Of a stretch of DNA of 64,000 nt, positions 47,201 to 59,700 are shown piece after piece. A model generated the notes under the pieces. The model was not told the origin of the DNA. It ran no database searches and worked only from the letters and a program-made list of their open reading frames with translations. The translations under genes were made by a program, and so were the position numbers. Each line of letters opens with the position of its first letter. Position 1 is the first letter of the stretch. Source of the stretch: Aplectana chamaeleonis (lineage: Eukaryota; Nematoda; Chromadorea; Rhabditida; Cosmocercidae); NCBI GenBank assembly GCA_029168955.1, contig JAPDOI010001759.1:62001-126000 (forward strand), read 5' to 3'.

Positions 47201-50200
47201 AATTTACGGTCCGTTTTTTCGATTTTCGAAATACTAAGGTAGGTAACGCCAGTTAAAAGGTTTCATGCCTACTGTAACCTACAGTAACCCTAAGTCTAGC
47301 GACAAACAGACCCCAGATTCGCGTTCAGCGCCCTGAATATCCCGCAGTTGTTATGAGTCGAATCCGTTTTTTATTCATAAAAAATTGGCTGATTGCCCTT
47401 ACCTTTTCGCAAAGCTTCAAAAACGCTTATAACTTCGTTCAGCGGTGTCCGCAGCAAAATCCGATGTCAAATTCGGAGACAGCAGGCCAGAATTGACCAG
47501 AAAACATTAATCATCCTTGAAATGGTGAGGATGACCCTGCGAGCTTCCCTAGTGAGATTATTTTTGAAGTGGAGTTGTTAAAGTTTTCCGAACCAAACTC
47601 TCTCATTCTTGTTTGTAGGCGAAAGGAGTATTATTTTTTTTGAACAAATTTTAGCTGTGGTAGTTTATACAATTTTCATATCCCAAGTCTTATTTTTTAG
47701 GTCGACAACTGGGCGGTCGGAATCCTCCTCTATGAGATGCTTGTTGGGCGACCGCCTTTTGAGTATCAAGATCATAATCAAACTCTGCAGGCAATCATGA
47801 ACTGTCGATATATCGTGAGTACTATTTTGGTTAAGAGTGTTTTTGAGGACGGCTTTCACATATAATTCGGGCTCGTAGGTAAGATATGTGGGCGTCTTTG
47901 ACAGGTTCCAGAGAACAAGGAACGACATCCCATTCCTAGATTCGATAGAAAACGACCCTCTCTTACTGGCATTATGAATTTTGACGATGCTACAGTCTCC
48001 AGCTAGTTTCCACTGCAATCCTGAAGCGACTTCAAGTACTCGAGATTTTCGGGCGGACCAGTGGTGCGCTATCACAGTTTTCCCATTTTACCGAGTTAAT
48101 CCTGAAGTTCACCGAAATTTCATGCAATGGAATAAAAAAAAAACACTTCTCCGGTCTATCCCTCGCATATGTACATTCCATATGTTCGCTTCTTTATGAC
48201 ATACTGTAACAGTGTTTGTGTGCATTCCATATTCCTTGCGCCCATGTGGAAAATTCAACTCAAGCTACCGATTTAATTTTTTATTAATTTGAACTTCATC
48301 CATTTGTTGGTTGGTGCAACATTTGTCCTTCCCTAGTTTCATAGGGGTTTTTTCTCCATTGCCCGAGCCCCATCGTGTCTGGGGTGAAAACATGTGTATG
48401 CGCAGAAATCGCCTGTAATGCGCATTTGAAGCCCCGCCGCAATTAGGGCACCTCGCATGGTGTTCTCAGGTTTAGAAAGGTGATGAATGTGTTCTGGTCA
48501 ATTTTAGGACGCTATCTCTGAATTTGAAATCAGATTTCGCTGAGGAACCTCTGAACAAAGTTATATACACTTTTGGAACCTTGCGAGAAGGCAAAGGTAT
48601 TTAGTATTGAAGGTGTTCGTAAAAGTTGTTTCGGCATTGACCCAAACCTCTATGTGTGGGTCGCTTGGGCTGTTAAACACGATTCTGGAGTCCTGACACC
48701 TATATTTTGGGGATTACTGTAGGTTACTGTAGGTATAGTGCCATCCAGTGGGCCAAAATGTACCCAAACATTTCGAAAAACGACAAATTGACCATAAGTT
48801 GGTGCTCAGTGCACAAAATAACCCACACAACGAAGTTTTTGGCCAAGTCTGAGAATTCGAACGCACTACCGTATACACCATCGTAACCTGTCGTGATCTG
48901 TCGAAAATCGATGAACGGCCCTACAGCTTTTTCTCAGAAACTCGAAGTATCCGACCGCAGATTTCTGTTGGGTCGAACTCCTTTCCATTCTCACCCCTCA
49001 CCCAACTGAGACGACGTGGGGGAAAAGTAAAGTTTATTCTTCCCCCGTGTCTTCTCACTTGAGACTACGTGGAGGAACAATGCTAAAGGGTCCGATCCAA
49101 CAGAAATCTGGGGATGGATCCTGTTCAAGCTGGGGTTGGACCCGGCGAATGTCTGAGGTGTTAAGCACTGCAAGTAACCCCCACAGAACCAAATCCTACA
49201 AATTTTATTATTTTGGAAAGCGTGAAAAGTCGCCACTCAGTTGAAATCGCCAAGCAGAATCTGCTGAAATTTCCCAAGTTATGACAAATGGAGCTCAGAT
49301 TCATGGTCAGCACCCCCAAGCAATCCCCTTAACGAAACTTTGAGTCAGATCTGAAGCGTTTAGGCTGAGTGCTTTCATGTTTACCTGATTCATTAAAAGA
49401 TAGGGTTAGCGATAAAAACGGTTGCTGAGTTCTCATGAGAAGGTAGATATGGTCATCACAGGGGTGAAAGTAAGTGAAAAGCTGCAGGAAAAACGCTCAG
49501 AAACAAGTAAGAACGGTTAATTGCTGGGTGTCTAACCGCCCCCGATCAACGAGATTTTTAATGTTTGTTATTCCGTTTTTCCTTGTTCCTAAAATAGTTA
49601 GCGAATTCTGAAGAGTAAAACAAAAGGTTGCGAAACAATCCGTCATCGAAATCGCGTTTATTGGGGTCGGGCGGACACCCTGTAATTGGCCGTTTTACGT
49701 TGTTTCTGTGCGTTTTTTTCCTGCGGCTTTTTTCATTTTCGCTTTTGTAATGACCAGATCTACCTACCTTCTCATGAGGATAGCACAAAAACCTCTTTTT
49801 GTCACGGAACTTGTCAGTTACACACTTTACCATACCAACGAATGTAGGCTCCCGAACTCTTCGAGCCTGAAATTCATTGAGTTCAGGCGTGTAATCTCTT
49901 AAAAACCAACACACTAACTCTACATCCAACCTCGGCTTTTCAAATGACCCTTGTAAGCAATTTTATGCCAAACAATCGAAGTTGTTAAATTTCAGACGTC
50001 CTCAACAAAATATGATTTCAGATTGGAGAGAGCGTACCAGAATTGACTGTCTGGAAAGCTTTCATCACCTCTTTAATCCGAGGGCGCTCCACGCGAGTTC
50101 CCCAGTGAGAGCTCATTCATAGTCTTTACCGCCCTTAACGCCATAACGGGCCGCTCTGGCAGCGCTGCCTGTGCGAAGGATTCTTCGCTTTCCCGCGCCT

Positions 50201-50623
50201 CCTGGAAAGTATGAATGATTCAGCGTCGCCGCCTCGGCGAATATTTTAGGACTAGTTATCAGAAGGAGATTGTCCTCATGTTTCAAGGCATACTGCGGGC
50301 CAATGTGCCCTTGACGGCATGAAATGGCCCAAAACATGATTTTTGTTTTCAGGTTCCTCAGTTTGTTAGTGCTGGAGCATGTGATCTGATCCGCAAACTT
50401 GTTGTAAAGGAGCCTTGCATGAGGTATGTTTGCTGTTTGGCACTTCTTTACTGTGTTACAAACTAATCATGCTTGTGAAGAGGAATGGAGGTACTCACTC
50501 TTCTTTAGGCTGTCGCTTTCCGGTGTTTTGGCCCATCCTTGGATCGAGAGTATGTCAAAGTCTGCTGCTCGTGCTCCTTCTCCACCGGAAACAACTGCTG
50601 TGCAGAGCAGCAGTCGGACGTGA
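38217..50623 (+). CDS. air-1-like: Aurora kinase, Aurora A (AIR-1) type, eight coding exons
   Basis: A Ser/Thr kinase of centrosome maturation and spindle assembly, by family. Exons: 38217-38324, 42711-42790, 42856-42993, 43072-43180, 46080-46193, 47701-47814, 50353-50423, 50509-50623 (TGA). All junctions are GT-AG and in phase, giving 282 residues. Visible are the Gly loop GKGKFGSV, Lys36 (VAIK), Glu55, HRDIKPEN with Asp130, Asp148 in DFGW, and activation-loop Thr162 (RRETVCGT). The distances from Lys36 equal those in human Aurora A. Gly72 (LIGYFHD) corresponds to Aurora A Gly198, which is Asn in Aurora B, so the A type is favoured. Introns 1 and 4 carry LINE-A fragments. An upstream exon (37936-38144) could add about 74 residues but has unconvincing composition. 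Confidence 0.9.
38890..39562 (-). mobile_element. LINE-A 3' fragment (copy A4) in Aurora intron 1
   Basis: On the minus strand it reads [41 protein letters not shown] and the SLRCGHSTM knuckle domain, with the GAA tail at about 38897-38913. A 14-bp loss near 39430 removes part of the stretch where copy A1 holds its CR1. It looks closely related to A1 and shows that site without a CR1. It is antisense to the kinase gene. Confidence 0.78.
39785..40535 (+). mobile_element. LINE-A 3' fragment (copy A5) in Aurora intron 1
   Basis: It starts near YAAPVW-like sequence and runs through the post-RT block with several frameshifts. Bases 40230-40598 are open, with [18 protein letters not shown] and [17 protein letters not shown]. 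The tail is AGAAAAAGAAGAAGAAAA at about 40512. It is more diverged than A4 and lies in the opposite direction. Confidence 0.72.
41197..41936. mobile_element. TIR element of 740 bp in Aurora intron 1
   Basis: The left end ATACTCTGCCAACGCGTAGC, continuing to CTAGATGCCTC, is inverted at the right end (41902-41936). Inside are repeated GTAGCGAGAAT and AATATGCGGG/TACGCGGGCG words, a type common in nematode repeats. There is no transposase. Confidence 0.75.
43181..46079 (+). other. Aurora intron 4
   Basis: A 2.9-kb intron holding LINE-A copy A6. 43370-44050 and 45183-46070 show no other gene. A relative of the M3 MITE end (GGATCAAGCGGGCCG) lies near 45495. Confidence 0.7.
44065..45180 (+). mobile_element. 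LINE-A fragment (copy A6) in Aurora intron 4
   Basis: RT motifs [19 protein letters not shown] and [14 protein letters not shown] and the [18 protein letters not shown] block are open to 44502 (TGA). The post-RT block is open from 44611 to 45093. A deletion near 45040 removes the zinc knuckle. The GAA tail is at about 45163-45180. The copy runs in the same direction as the kinase gene. Confidence 0.8.
46194..47700 (+). other. Aurora intron 5
   Basis: 1.5 kb. It contains several GGTTACGGT/ACGGTAG-type words that recur at 48.7 and 48.9 kb. No gene or TIR pair is resolved. Confidence 0.6.
47815..50352 (+). other. Aurora intron 6
   Basis: 2.5 kb. 49435-49455 (CTCATGAGAAGGTAG) is inverted at 49757-49780, suggesting a TIR element of about 345 bp. 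The rest is anonymous. Confidence 0.55.
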
Positions 50624-50942
50624 ACGGTTCGAAATTGGATGCTTAGCTTGTTGTCAATATTCTCTCACTTTCTCTGAGCTTGGTCAATTCTTTTTTTTCG
50701 GCGCTTTATCTGCGAAGCTGGCAGTTTGGGTAGAATCAATACTTACGGAATTGAGCTGACACCTTTTGTGATAACTCTGCGCTTATGTGAAATTCTCTCT
50801 TGCTTATACTACTGCTTTATATCGGTTAACATCGTTTCTTATCGCTTGTGTAGATAGATACGAAGACTGTCTTAGGTTCTTGTCATACTGAAATGTGCCC
50901 GTTCACCCATCTGTAGTATGCTTCTCGAGTTCGTTTGAGGTG

Positions 50943-50948
50943 AATAAA
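50943..50948 (+). terminator. AATAAA polyadenylation signal of the Aurora gene
   Basis: AATAAA lies 320 bp after the TGA, and it is the first consensus signal I see downstream of the stop. It implies a 3' UTR of about 0.33 kb. Confidence 0.55.
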
Positions 50949-50959
50949 GTTCTTACTAA

Positions 50960-52781
50960 CTACCAACTGTGAATCTGGGCACATCATTATCCTTCCCTAG
51001 GGGTAGGCATATAATTTGAAAAGAACAGATATTTCGGTCTTCCGAGTAACCGCATACTCAAGAACTCACATGATCGCCGCATTCATTGCGTGTGGAATAT
51101 GCATTCAACTTGAAGACAAGGCGGTTTCGAGCTCGATCAGGGAACACACTGCTAGGGCAGCAGGTGCCCCTTTTGTGTTTCAAGTTACAGCACATGCCCC
51201 AACAACTAAAACGGCAACGCGTGCATGATACACATTCAGCTCGATGACAAAACGGTTTTCCAAAAAAATCGTAAGACTGCACATTTGTGGCGGCACTCGG
51301 ATGCCGTCAGCGCCGCCAGTTCAATTACCCATGTTTGCGGTACTTGGCCCGTACAGCCGCTGGAGACCTAGTCCATCCGCTGACGGCCCCAGATGGTGCT
51401 TGGCGAACTGGCTGAGTCTCATGTCGTTGTACCAGTCGCATCGCCTGTTTGTGCGCTGCTACGATAGCACTGAACTACCTTGCAGCACGTGCTGCTGTTG
51501 GGAGCTTGTGTCCCTGCGACAGAGCCCTTTGATGGGTGTGGTTTATCGAGTTAAATGCATATTCAACACGCATTGAATGCGGCGATTTTCTGAGCAAGTG
51601 AATAATTTGAATTTTCAGTAGCATAGATTATTCGAAAAATCGAATAGTTTTGATTGGCGAATTAGCGGAATATTCTAGAAGAGGAATCTGGTTTCCTGAA
51701 TAAACCGAATTTTGAGAAAGATGTAAATTCATTTTTCCGAATTGATGGAATATTCGAGTAATCGTTTGATTTGGTTCCAAGTCTAATTGGAACTCCTTTG
51801 GCGAATCGGAGAAAAAATTGGAGAACAGTTAGCACCCGTGTTAGAACGTTCATCAGACCCGGCGAACGCGATTGTCGGTACGATCATCACATTCGATTCG
51901 TTTGGGAGGTAAACCTCCCCCTACCCGAGGCTCCATACTCGTACTCTCATCTCACCTCCAGCATTCGGCCCAAAATATTGGTTTTATTGTTAGCACGTGA
52001 TGGTAACCTTCAACTCTACGAGCTCACCTTTGAAGACGGTGAAAAGATTCAGATTCGGAAATTTGTGATTTAGGAAATTTTTGCCTCAGGAAGGTAACAT
52101 GGTTGCTTAGGGTGACATTTTACACCTATTCAAACACACGGCCTGAAATTTATTTGTGGGTTGCTGTGGCGTTAAGATACAGACACATTTACAGGTAGAC
52201 CTGGTAAACGGGATTTCACTTTGGTGAAATGCCTCAGACCCAGAAAAGCTGCGATTAACTATCGAAAACCGAAAAAAAGCCACCTTTCTCTATCTGATAT
52301 CTGGGAAGCTACAATACTTCAGAGAAAAATGCTGTCAAGAAATGTGAGAATTTTCCCAAAGAATACCCAACGATCCGGCCCTTCTCCTTTCGAACAGAAA
52401 AAATAAACGCTTCTTACTATAAGCGAGAGTCAATCACTCGGCCATAAAGTCCCAATCACCTGACGTGGCCGATATTAGGGCTAAACCATGCTTTACACCT
52501 GCCGCACCTAGGCAAGAGGTAACCCATGTCCAAAATAAAAATGCGGTGTTTGTTAGGAGACTTTATCGTTTTTCGTTGTTGTTCATTGGCGCCCAATCAT
52601 CGATAAATTATTTGCAGACGAAGCTCAATTGTATTTGCACAGCTTTAGTTTGACACAAAAACATGGTCACTATCCCTGCGCTAATGGATTCCAGACAAGA
52701 ATTATAACTGGCTAAGAACTTTCTGACCTTTTCTTTTGAAGACGTTTCGAGTCAGGCCCACCTAAACCAGGCGGGCTCACC
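50960..52781. other. Intergenic gap between the convergent genes
   Basis: A 100-codon ORF at 51771-52073 has no recognisable domain or splice context. No repeat pair is resolved. I see no supported gene. Confidence 0.4.
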
Positions 52782-52783
52782 TA

Positions 52784-53353
52784 AAGGCACTGTTCACGAC
52801 AAACTCCTTTGAGTTTTCTTTGAAAGACAACGGTAGTAGCCCTCAAAAGCAGCGCAGTGTCGACAAAACGGATTCGAAAGCCTTCCCAGAGGCAAAGAAC
52901 GGTTTTGAAGATTATCCCAATGGGCAAGGCCGGCCTCCTTGGGTCTAGTTGTTGTCATCAACACCGACACGTCTCTATCACTGTCACGCTTTGACCTGCG
53001 ATCGCCAGCAGTAGTTTATCCTTGAAAGATATATTGAATTTGGGAATTATTTGTCGAGAACCCCCGGAAATCTTCTTCAGGCAAAAATCTGTCAAATTTA
53101 TCGCCTAGTTCAATAAAAACCACTGCTGATGATGGAAGGTCAAAGCGTGGCAGTGATAGAGCTGTGTCGGTGTTGATGACAACAACTGAACCCGAGGAGG
53201 CCGCATCTGCTCACCAGAATATATTTCAATGCCGTTTTTCGCCGTTGAGAATGCGCTTAGATTCGTTTTTTCAACACTGTTCTGCTTGCGAGGGCTGCCA
53301 CAATTGTTTTCCATTGAAAATTCACTAACGAAGTTTATCGTGAACAGTGCCTT
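52784..53353. mobile_element. TA-flanked foldback MITE, family M4, copy 1
   Basis: 570 bp. The ends are AAGGCACTGTTCACGA and its inverse, with TA on both sides (52782-52783, 53354-53355). Long internal arms pair, for example TTGTTGTCATCAACACCGAC with GTCGGTGTTGATGACAACAA. A second member is at 59084-59532. Confidence 0.82.
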
Positions 53354-53690
53354 TAACATAACACATCTGGTTCCGGAAAAAAAGGGAGAGAATGAGAAAA
53401 AATGTTGCAATCACGTAAAAATTTCTCCCACTAAGTGAACCTCTCAATGGAAAATCAAGGAGCATTTAGCACCAGGTCAGGATTTTATAAAAATCCCAGG
53501 AGTTTCATCCGTGGCCGAAAACCGGACGACGGATACAAGGCTCATTTCGCACTCCACCACTCGTTTTCGGAGCTCACTTCTCTGCCAATTCGTGACGATG
53601 CCTCGGCAAAAGATACCCGATGCTCACGTAAACGTGGCACACACTATGATATGTTACACAAAAAAAAACCAAAAAAGAAAAGGTTAGAAA

Positions 53691-53696
53691 TTTATT
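53691..53696 (-). terminator. AATAAA polyadenylation signal of the ELMOD gene
   Basis: On the minus strand AATAAA lies 19 nt after the TGA at 53717-53715, implying a very short 3' UTR. Confidence 0.65.
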
Positions 53697-53714
53697 TCTG
53701 AGCACCATAATACT

Positions 53715-56700
53715 TCAAGGAGACTTTAGCAATGTCTCTTGGGAATGTCGAAGTAACGATGTGATTCCTGAAAAGTGTTCCGCTGAAAGTTTTCTACATG
53801 TGTACAAAAAGTGAGCATCTATGAACTTACGATTCAATACTTGTTGACAATCTTTAACTGTACAATTTTCCTCCTTCCATTGCTTGCAAAATACGAGTAA
53901 GGAAGACTGGTAGAGCTTATTCATCGCCTTGAGATACCCACCGACGGCTATCGCTGACCTGAATCAAGACATATGACTTTTTTTGTCACACTTTTTGACA
54001 ATTTATTGAATCCAAATGATTTAATTTTTGACTTAAATTATTATTTGGTTTGAGTGAGTCGGTTTCCTATTGGCACGCTAATAATTTCTTTTACTGGCAA
54101 TAGAGTAAGGTGCTCACATACTCTCTATTTCGGAGCGAAATTCACTCGGGTCCATCGCGTGCGTATGCGCGCGTATGCTGCTTCTTCTCCCCCGGATTCT
54201 CGTCGTCTCTTCCCCCGCTCCCCTCTCGCAAGTAAACGAATACAATGAACTTCACTCCGAAATAAGGCCCCGGTCATAGTTGGTGCTATTTGCATCTGCA
54301 TCCCCCGCACCCCCGCACCCCCAACACCCCCGCACCCCCAACACCCCCAACACCACCCCGGTCGATACGTATGTTTAAAATGATGGAGTGAGGTTGAGAA
54401 AATCACTCGATGCATCCAACTAGATATGACGATGATTACGTGGCCAACAGGATTGCACCTGTTAAGAGAAATAGTGAAGGCGAGTATGGTGAAGTCACGG
54501 AGGTAGCAGTAAGGTTAGCTTTCTAGTGATACGCAATGTTTTATCATCGACCCACCCACCCGGTGATTTTCTCATCCGCCGTCATCCACGTATTGCATGG
54601 ATATCGACCGCGTCAGATACATTGAGTGATTTTCTCAACCTCACTCCATCATTTTAAACATACGTATCGACCGGGGGGTGCGGGGGTGTTGAGAGGTGCG
54701 AAATACGGAGGGGGAGCAGAGGGATACACCGAGTGATTTTCTCAGCTTCACCTCACCATGTTGTTCATACGTATCGACAGGGTGGGTGTTGGAAGTGTTG
54801 GGGGGTGCAGGGGATACACCGAGGATTTTGCATCCCATTTCCAATGCATTCTGTGTGTATCGACCGGGGTGGAGGCGTCGGCTCATCCAACTATGACCGG
54901 GGCCTAAAGGATATGTCTGGAAAATGAATTAAGTGAACTCACTCTAACAGCTCTCCACTCCGTAATCGGGCAATGAGTATTGCTGTAATGTTTATACCTA
55001 CAACTGCTAACGGAAAATCCTGAAAAATGTTTTTTTTAAAGAAGTAGGCACGTCAATGAGAGCGTTAATCAAGGGACGGATACTTTGCACTTACATATGG
55101 ATCATTTCGGGATAACTGAACGATTTCGCCAAGTTTTCCTTCAGGAAGGTCTCTTGCCATAGAATATAACTGAATCAACCCAAGAATTCCAGTTCCTCGG
55201 AAGTCCGTGGCAGGGTCAGAACCTGAAAAGCAATCCGATACTCATCACCAATATTGATCCATTTAAACTGGAATTTAGAACAAGTTCTGGCCAAACTCTC
55301 GATTTCAAGATTTCTTGTCAAAATTTTCTAATTCATTGTAATTTTAGGTCTATGTACTTTGCGCAACCGCTTGAGATTTCTCCATATAGGGGGTCTGCAG
55401 AGTTCAAGTCGAGGCGTTGCTCGCAGCGACGAACAGCGCTGGGTGATGCAATATCAATTGCATTCGGCGACGAGGGTGACTGAGGTGGCGTGAAGGGCGA
55501 CGATGGGGCACCACAGAGTGTTTTGACGCCGCGACTGCTCTGCGTCACTCCCAGCGAGCGGCAACAGACGCGGCGATAATAATGTTCGAAAACATTTTTG
55601 TCGCCGCCACAAGGCTGACGCTCGCGAAATCGAGTTTTGGCCGCCGCGCGACGTTTCGGCCGCCGCGCGGCGCCCGAAACTCGTCGCGCGGCGGCCAAAA
55701 CTCGTCTGCTTCCGACGCACGTGCGGTCGCGCAGCGCGTGGTACGCAGTCGACGGTGAGACATTGGCCGTTTTATGGCCTTTGTTTTATTTTGTACATGT
55801 CCAAAACGCTGTCACTCCTGACAAAGCATGGAAAATGTGCCTTCACCCAAACTTTGCTCAGGGTGGTAGTTTTGGGCGCTGAACACATTTATGAGATCCG
55901 TTTCCAGATTTTCCGAAGACTAACGCGCTTTTTGGAAGGTACAAAAAGCACAAAAAATGACCTTTTTAAGCTTGTAACTTCTTGGAACCTGCAGCTCGGG
56001 GCGGGATTCTGCGCGTTTTTACTATTGAGCCACAAGATATACTAACGACTGTAGTAGTTTTGGCAGATCGGACCTACGCTTTGTATACTTCCCTTGTCAG
56101 ACCACACGCTACGCGAAAAGCGCTGTGGGGTCCTCCCTGCTAGTGTGGGGTCAAGTACCTCAAACTTTGGTAATTGCATTGGTAATTGCACCGACCAGGC
56201 TGAGGCGTACGGTGTGACGATCACAGAGGGGGCCGCAGCCTTAGACGCCGGGTAGGGGGGGGGGCGCAGGCCCCCGCTCCGTCGTCATGCTAAAAATTTC
56301 TCTCCTGTCGTACCGAAGCAGATTTTTTTCTCAAAAACGGCGATTTGCGGCCATTTCGCGCGCACAAAGCGCCACATAGCCATAACTTGTTTCAGAGTCC
56401 TACGAATTCAATTTTGATGTCATTTTTGAACAGCTTTCAACGAGTACCATACATTAGTGATCTGTAGATTTGACGGTGTGATTTGAGCCTTGAAAACAGG
56501 CCTCATCACACCGTGTGATTTTTGCGATAAAGGCCTCTAGATCAGTTTTTCGAGCTTTATCAGATAGACGAGTAAAAAAACTACTTGGTTAGTCCTTCCA
56601 GAGGCCAAGCAGTTGACAATGAGTTTGTGATTCGGGGCGCTGAAAAATCGGAAAACCGCTGTCTGCACTTGAGGTCGAAAAAATAATTTTTCTGGATCGA

Positions 56701-59700
56701 GCTGCTGTGAAGTTTTCTTCTTAAGAGGTCCATTAAAAACAACTGTCGGCCGAGTCTCAGGTCGAGCCGACCATTTTGAGCCGATTACCGCCGGTGTGAC
56801 TTGACCTACATATAACGTCCGTTTTTTCCGAAAATCGTTTGGTAGCGTTGTTCGGAAAAGTCCTCTCAAATTGTTTTGCACAAGGGTTAAAGCCACAACC
56901 TATGTGGGACGGGGGCCGCACCGGATCCAAAGCTGAAGGAGGGGGGCCGCACCTCTCACGGGCCGATCACACCGCTACGCCTTACCCTGGAACCGACTGC
57001 AACACCGGTTCTAAGGGTGACCCCGCTAGTGCGTCGTATGTCCCCCTTGGGAATGCCTTCTTATCCGATTTAAGTTACTTGCGACTTATCTTGTGTCACT
57101 TAAGTCACATGTATCGGGGGCGCACTGCACGAGGAATCCAGTCTATATGTTACAAGTGACTTAAATGACCTGAGATAAGTCGCAAGTAACTTGCATCGGG
57201 TCAGATATGTTACAAGTAACTTGTTTTCTGCCTTTCATGTCACAAGTAACTTGCTTTCATTTTTCTGAGTACGGCAAATCTCTATGGCCTTCGAATTTCT
57301 CAGTGGTGTGCCTTGGAACGTGGCAGAATGAGAAAGGGCAGGAGTGTGGCTTACTCAGGCAAACCATCGCTCCGAGCGGGACCGGCTCCTCCCAATTATG
57401 ACGTCATCGCCCGGACAGCGGCCGAGGGGCCAACTGGCACCGCGGTCCCTGTCCGGTGCCAGTTCGCCCCTCGGTCGCTCTCCGGTCGCTCTCGGGGCCA
57501 CAGCGGTGCCATCGCCAGAGATAGAGAGACGCGTGATTGGTTGTTCTTTGGTGATAACGTGCGAGCCACGTTATCACTCAAAAGAACAACCGACTGTGCG
57601 GAGTATAAGGCGGCTCGCCTCGTGTAGACGGGTAGTTGGCCTTCCGAGGCCACTCTTGAGAGGTGACCTCGGATCACTCTCAGGATGACAATTTTGGCGG
57701 CCGAGGGGATCCCCCATGGCCCGCGGTGGGGAAGGCTTCTTCATTGCGGACCATGCTGGGATGGCTATCCTTGTTGCGGCCTGTGGCAGGATTAACCTCC
57801 TGACCCACAGACTGTAACAGGTGCCTTATCCTCTTAACAGGCTTAATCCTCTCCAGAAGAGGCGGAAATAAAGAAAAAATAGCAATTAGGAAATTTTTGA
57901 AAATCGCCCGAACAGAGACCGCAGTGCCAGTTGGGACCGAAGATCGCTCCGAGCGATGCTGCTGTGGCCCGGAGAGCGGCTCGTGTGGCCCGAGTAGATG
58001 GCTAATTTTCGCTCGGAGCGGAAATGCAGCGCCGCTCGAGTAGCTCTCCGGTACCGCTCGGAGCGATGGTTTGCCTGAGTACAATACGAAAACGTAACAT
58101 AGACATCAATACATGGCAAAAAAAATGAAAAATTGAAAAAAAAATAGAAAAACAAAAGCAAAATAGAAACAGAACTTGATTGCTATTCAAAAAGTACTGA
58201 CATAAAAATTCAACTGGGTTGTGGTGGGGTACCCTCGAAAAAATATCCAACTTTTCAATGCTTTTGGATGTGCGGCTCACGAATTACAGCTTCACCAGAG
58301 GGAAAAAGCTTCACGAAAGCTCTAATTTCGCACTAAAAATTCTGAAATCCGAAAAACCCGCACCTACGCCTATTTTCTCTGTTTGATGTAAATGAATATA
58401 AAAGGTCAGCAATCATTTACCGCATCAGATTTCATAGGTAAGTGAACTCTCTTTTTCCTTTCTTCACTAGGAATCTTTCACAGACGGCCCTAACGTTATG
58501 GAAGCGCATTTTCAAGACAGTAACATTTGTGAACAATCTTAGCCAGGCACTGCTGCTTGAACGCACAAAAAATTTATTATGGTTCTCAGCGCGCACGATG
58601 CCTTATTTGCACAGAAACCCACATTTATGCTGCTGCAACCATATGACTACAAGGGCGCGTATGGCGTAAAGGTGGGAGGCGCTGCTTTTGCGGTACAGGG
58701 TCCAGTTCGATCCTCGTCCAAAGCCAACGAAACCTTCTATTCCCACGGGGTTGGCAAACTGGAAACGAATTCATCTGGGAAAAAACATTCAAGCCTTCAC
58801 GGTTACGAAGCCCAAATGTGCAGCGCATCCCATTAGGCAGGAAAGACGCGGAGTTATTATCCTAACATTATTTTGAAGCCCAGTGAAAGTGGTTTCGTGG
58901 AGTAAAGCAACGAAGTCCCTCGATCGGTCACCTAGCACAAGGAAGAGATGAGCCATGACAAGATCAAATGATCAGGTGCTGAATACTCAACAGCTTGAGG
59001 GATTCGAACATTCGAAAATTCGCATTAGAAGCTAGTTTTTTTTGGAGAATTACTGGTGATAAAAAAAAGGAACTTGATTATTAAAGGCAGTGTTCACGAT
59101 AAATTTCACTTCCGATATCTCCACGGCTTACGGAAGATCTGGTGCCCTATATAGCAAGGCATGCTTAAAAAGGACTAGAAAGACGCGTTTTTGAGCGACA
59201 ATAGACCCTCTCTTGTTTATGTTGATTTTTGAGCGTGGAGGAATTGACCGCTAGAAGAATGACACCTATCAGTGCAATGAAGCGATCAGCTCACTTATCA
59301 GCACTTCCTTGACTTGATCATTCCTGTAATCTGAGTCTTCATTTGTTCATTCCGAGGGGGGGGGGCGGATCTGGAGGCACCAGGCGTGTCTGGAACGTTT
59401 GTTTGCAGCCTTTATTTTGCCGCTCCTGGCTCGTTTTCTACCGTTCTTTCGACACTGGGAGCCTAAGATCCTTCTCGCCTATCATTTCGCTGTGGAAAGT
59501 CAACGAGGATGATCATCGTGAACGCTGCCTTTTAAGAAAATTGAAGCGCACAGCCATTTCCGTCATCGCAAATGCTGTCACACCGAACACATAGGGTCTG
59601 TCCGAACGAGACTGTCCGCCACCGCGGTCCGCGAGCGTGTTGATTGGCCGTTGTGAAGACATTTTTCTGACCTGTAAATCAATTACCAAGAATACTAGAC

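Noticed and set aside
51771..52073. 100-codon ORF between the convergent genes
   Set aside because: No recognisable motif, no flanking splice sites, and its length is not exceptional by chance.
55333..55763. Arg/Ala-rich ORFs near 55.5 kb
   Set aside because: They arise from CGCGCGGCGG words of the partial M2 MITE.
58689..58720. Possible tRNA (GGGTCCAGTTCGATCC resembles a B box)
   Set aside because: No cloverleaf, acceptor stem or A box at the right distance; it is part of a dispersed repeat.
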